A stretch of 15,407 bases of DNA from RGIG250 sp964540025. Lineage in GTDB: Bacteria; Bacillota; Negativicutes; Selenomonadales; Selenomonadaceae. The stretch spans positions 1 through 15,407 of the forward strand of contig CAZIKQ010000042.1 of NCBI GenBank assembly GCA_964540025.1, read 5' to 3'. The notes under the pieces were generated by a model. The model saw only the letters and a list, made by a program, of their open reading frames with translations, had not been told where the DNA came from and did not search any database. The position numbers were made by a program, and so were the translations under genes. Below are positions 13,221 through 15,407 of the stretch, piece by piece; position 1 is the stretch's first letter; each line of letters opens with the position of its first letter.

Positions 13221-14432
13221 ATGTTTAGTGAAGACAGCGCCAGGCGCGGCGTCACCTATCCCCGGGGCTTTGTGGCGGCGGGGATCAGGGCGGGAATAAA
13301 GAAGAGCGGAAATCTTGATCTGACCCTTATTTACACGGAAAAAAAGGCGGCTTTGGCCGGGACTTTTACAAAAAATAAAGTGGCCGCCGCTCCGGTTATC
13401 TACGACCGGGAAGTTGTAGCCACCGGCAGCGGTCACGCCATCATTGCCAACGCGGGCTGCGCCAACGCCTGCACCGGCGAGCAGGGGCTGAAGGATGCCC
13501 GGGAAATGGCGGCGGCCGCCGCGGAAGCTCTCGGTTGCAGGGCTGATGACGTTATCGTGGGTTCCACCGGAATAATCGGCGTGAACCTCCCTATGGACAA
13601 AATCACCGCCGGGATCAGAAAAATCGTTGGGGAGCTCAGCGACAAGGGCAGCGAGGATGCCAACCGGGCCATCATGACCACGGATACGAAGCAGAAGGCC
13701 TGTTCCTGCTCCCTGAGCCTGGGAGGAAAGGAAGTCCGACTGGGGGCGATCTGTAAAGGTTCAGGCATGATCCGCCCCAACATGGCCACCATGCTCTGCT
13801 ACATCACCACCGACGCGGCCATTACGGCTCCCCTGCTGCAAAAGGCGTTGAGCAGCGCGGTGGAGTATTCCTTCAACATGGTTTCCGTGGACGGGGATAT
13901 GTCCACTAACGACAGCTGCGTTTGCCTGGCTAACGGGGAGGCGGGGAATCCCCTCATCGATTCAGAAAATGAGGATTATGAGGCCTTTGCCGCCAAGCTG
14001 AAGGAAATCTGTACCGGACTGGCTCAGCGGATGGCCGCCGACGGTGAAGGAGCCACAAAGCTCATTACCGTAAAGGTCACCGGGGCGAGAAATTTCCCGG
14101 AGGCAAAGGCAACCGCCATGTCCGTCGCCCAGTCCCCCCTGGTCAAGACCGCCTTTTTCGGCGAAGACCCCAACTGGGGGCGGGTCATCTGCGCCGTCGG
14201 TTACGCGGAGGCTCCTATGGTTCCGGAAAAGACCGTCGTCCGCTTCGGCGACGTGGTGGTCTTTGACAAGGGTCTCGGGGCGAAATTTGACGAGGAAAAG
14301 CTCCGTCAGGTCATGTCCCGGCACGATATTGCCATCGAGGTGGAGCTGGGGCTGGGTTCGGAGGAAGCCACAGTCTGGACCTGTGATTTCTCTTACGAAT
14401 ACGTGAAGATCAACGGCGAGTACCATACCTGA
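13221..14432 (+). CDS. argJ: Bifunctional ornithine acetyltransferase / N-acetylglutamate synthase
   Basis: A 403-aa protein from the ATG at 13221, preceded by AGGAGG; an in-frame ATG 60 bases earlier lies inside argC and is rejected. ArgJ moves the acetyl group from N-acetylornithine to glutamate, recycling acetyl in the cyclic pathway, and in many bacteria also makes N-acetylglutamate from acetyl-CoA. The protein cleaves itself between A189 and T190 in RPNMATML (185-192), the new N-terminal Thr being the nucleophile. Other signatures are STGIIG (115-120), SVDGDMSTNDS (222-232) and EDPNWGR (315-321). It makes argE unnecessary. It lies 38 nt before argB. Whether it is mono- or bifunctional cannot be told from sequence. 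Confidence 0.96.
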   Translation: MFSEDSARRGVTYPRGFVAAGIRAGIKKSGNLDLTLIYTEKKAALAGTFTKNKVAAAPVIYDREVVATGSGHAIIANAGCANACTGEQGLKDAREMAAAAAEALGCRADDVIVGSTGIIGVNLPMDKITAGIRKIVGELSDKGSEDANRAIMTTDTKQKACSCSLSLGGKEVRLGAICKGSGMIRPNMATMLCYITTDAAITAPLLQKALSSAVEYSFNMVSVDGDMSTNDSCVCLANGEAGNPLIDSENEDYEAFAAKLKEICTGLAQRMAADGEGATKLITVKVTGARNFPEAKATAMSVAQSPLVKTAFFGEDPNWGRVICAVGYAEAPMVPEKTVVRFGDVVVFDKGLGAKFDEEKLRQVMSRHDIAIEVELGLGSEEATVWTCDFSYEYVKINGEYHT

Positions 14433-14470
14433 CCGGTTTATGGGAAATCGCCAGGACAGGAGACGAGGAT

Positions 14471-15355
14471 ATGTTTTCAGCTGAGGATACGGCTTCCATT
14501 CTGGTGGCGGCCCTTCCCTATATCCAGAAGTACGCCGGGAAAACGGTGGTAATTAAATACGGCGGCAACGCCATGATCAGCGAAGAGCTCAAGAAAAAGG
14601 TCATGGAGGACATCGCCCTCATGAAGTACGTGGGCATCAGCCCGGTCATCGTCCACGGGGGCGGCCCGGATATTACCGGTATGCTGAAAAAGGTGGGCAA
14701 GGCCTCCGAGTTTGTGGGCGGGCTCAGGGTCACCGATCAGGAAACGGTGGAGATCGCCGAAATGGTTCTCTCCGGCAAGGTAAATTCCTCTATCGTCAGC
14801 GACCTGAATCTTAAGGGCACGCCGGCCATCGGTCTCAACGGCAAGGACGCTTTCCTGCTGAAGGCCAGGAAGAAGCTGGCGGAGGTTCACGAGAGCGGCC
14901 GGGTGGAAAAGGTGGACATCGGCTACGTAGGCGAAGTGGAAGCTGTCAACGAGAAAATCCTTCAGGATATGATCGATACGGGCTACGTTCCCGTCATTGC
15001 TCCCATCGGCATGGGCAGCCAGGGGGAGAGCTACAACATCAACGCGGACACGGCCGCCGCCGAGGTGGCCGGGGCGTTGAAGGCGGAGAAGCTCCTGCTC
15101 CTTACGGATGTGGAAGGTATTTATAAGGATTTCGGCGACAAGAGCTCCTTCATCAGCAGCCTTTCCCGGCGGGAGGCGGAGGAGTACATCGACAGCGGCA
15201 TCATTGCCGGGGGCATGATCCCCAAGGTGGAGGCCTGCATCACTGCCCTGACCATGGGGACGGGCAAAACCTCCATCATCGATGGCCGCAAGCCCCACTC
15301 CCTGCTGCTGGAGCTGTTCACCCCCGAGGGCATCGGCACGGAAATCGTGAAGTGA
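14471..15355 (+). CDS. argB: Acetylglutamate kinase
   Basis: A 294-aa amino-acid-kinase-family enzyme phosphorylating N-acetylglutamate with ATP, step two of arginine synthesis. Motifs: VVIKYGGNAM (26-35, K29), VIVHGGGPDI (59-68), GLRV (84-87), NINADTAAAEVAGAL (189-203), LLTDVEGIY (210-218) and GGMIPK (247-252). The N-terminal helix before the first strand (about residues 4-22) and the C-terminal TPEGIGTEI (284-292) are features of hexameric, arginine-inhibited kinases, as expected where ArgJ runs the acetyl cycle; the inhibition is inferred. AGGAGACGAGG precedes the ATG. A dispersed repeat starts 10 nt after the stop, so later arg genes, if any, lie beyond the window. Confidence 0.97.
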   Translation: MFSAEDTASILVAALPYIQKYAGKTVVIKYGGNAMISEELKKKVMEDIALMKYVGISPVIVHGGGPDITGMLKKVGKASEFVGGLRVTDQETVEIAEMVLSGKVNSSIVSDLNLKGTPAIGLNGKDAFLLKARKKLAEVHESGRVEKVDIGYVGEVEAVNEKILQDMIDTGYVPVIAPIGMGSQGESYNINADTAAAEVAGALKAEKLLLLTDVEGIYKDFGDKSSFISSLSRREAEEYIDSGIIAGGMIPKVEACITALTMGTGKTSIIDGRKPHSLLLELFTPEGIGTEIVK

Positions 15356-15365
15356 GCGCGTAAAA

Positions 15366-15407
15366 GGCTCCCCTGTAGGGTAGCAGTCGCTGAAAGCGAC
15401 TGAGGGG
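15366..15407 (+). repeat. Dispersed double-hairpin repeat, copy 4 (cut by window end)
   Basis: GGCTCCCCTGTAGGG-TAGC, then stem GTCGCTGAAAGCGAC, then TGAGGGG at the window edge. One base of the first palindrome is changed (GTAGC for GGAGC). The element follows argB directly and may separate it from later genes or act as a 3' end. Confidence 0.75.

Noticed and set aside
14477..15298. 273-codon minus-strand frame opposite argB
   Set aside because: It is an antisense shadow of argB with His/Asp/Gly-rich composition.

Overview
The window looks like a chromosomal segment of a motile, anaerobe-type Bacillota. Evidence is strong AGGAGG-type ribosome sites, sigma-A promoters, an argC-argJ-argB cluster, a Bacillota-style flagellin leader, and DUF3990 and AlbA_2-type accessory genes. 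Negativicutes is my best guess from the general style and the GGCTCCCCT-type dispersed repeat, but no marker gene here proves it. Core genes are fairly GC-rich, while the stretch from about 1.75 to 5.15 kb is clearly AT-rich and looks acquired.

Layout. 1-642: a dispersed repeat, then a minus-strand zinc-ribbon protein with a very acidic tail. 979-1423: a MNT nucleotidyltransferase (antitoxin-like) preceded by an apparently internally deleted HEPN/HepT partner. 1424-1874: decayed sequence, then a strong promoter with a palindromic operator. 1875-5146: an AT-rich cassette of a small HTH protein, an sce7726-family PD-(D/E)XK-like protein, an sce7725 ('beta') family protein and a zinc-ribbon + RES-domain protein, closed by a terminator. 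5147-5642: a perfect 41-bp palindrome, an orphan-looking promoter and a fragment of an AlbA_2/RecG-like ATP-binding protein. 5737-6327: a gamma-carbonic anhydrase family protein. 6391-6516: two inverted copies of the dispersed repeat. 6660-7013: an XRE regulator. 7101-9300: a consensus promoter, a long leader with a CsrA-like hairpin and a large flagellin with an Ala-rich insert. 9429-10775: a DUF3990 / XRE-antitoxin-like pair with its own promoter. 10889-11821: a secreted or anchored monofunctional GT51 peptidoglycan glycosyltransferase (minus). 11896-15355: a possible arginine-responsive control region and argC-argJ-argB, followed at once by another dispersed repeat running off the window.

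How it fits together. The arg genes encode steps 2, 3, 5 and the recycling step 1 of cyclic arginine synthesis. Between ordinary housekeeping and motility genes sits an accessory island with three candidate toxin or defence units in 10 kb: the HEPN/MNT remnant, the sce7726-sce7725-RES cassette, and DUF3990-XRE. The most interesting is the cassette, which joins a predicted nuclease fold, an uncharacterised beta-family protein and a predicted NAD+-consuming RES domain under one operator-bearing promoter. I know of no experimental description of this combination. A defence or abortive-infection role is inference from domain content.
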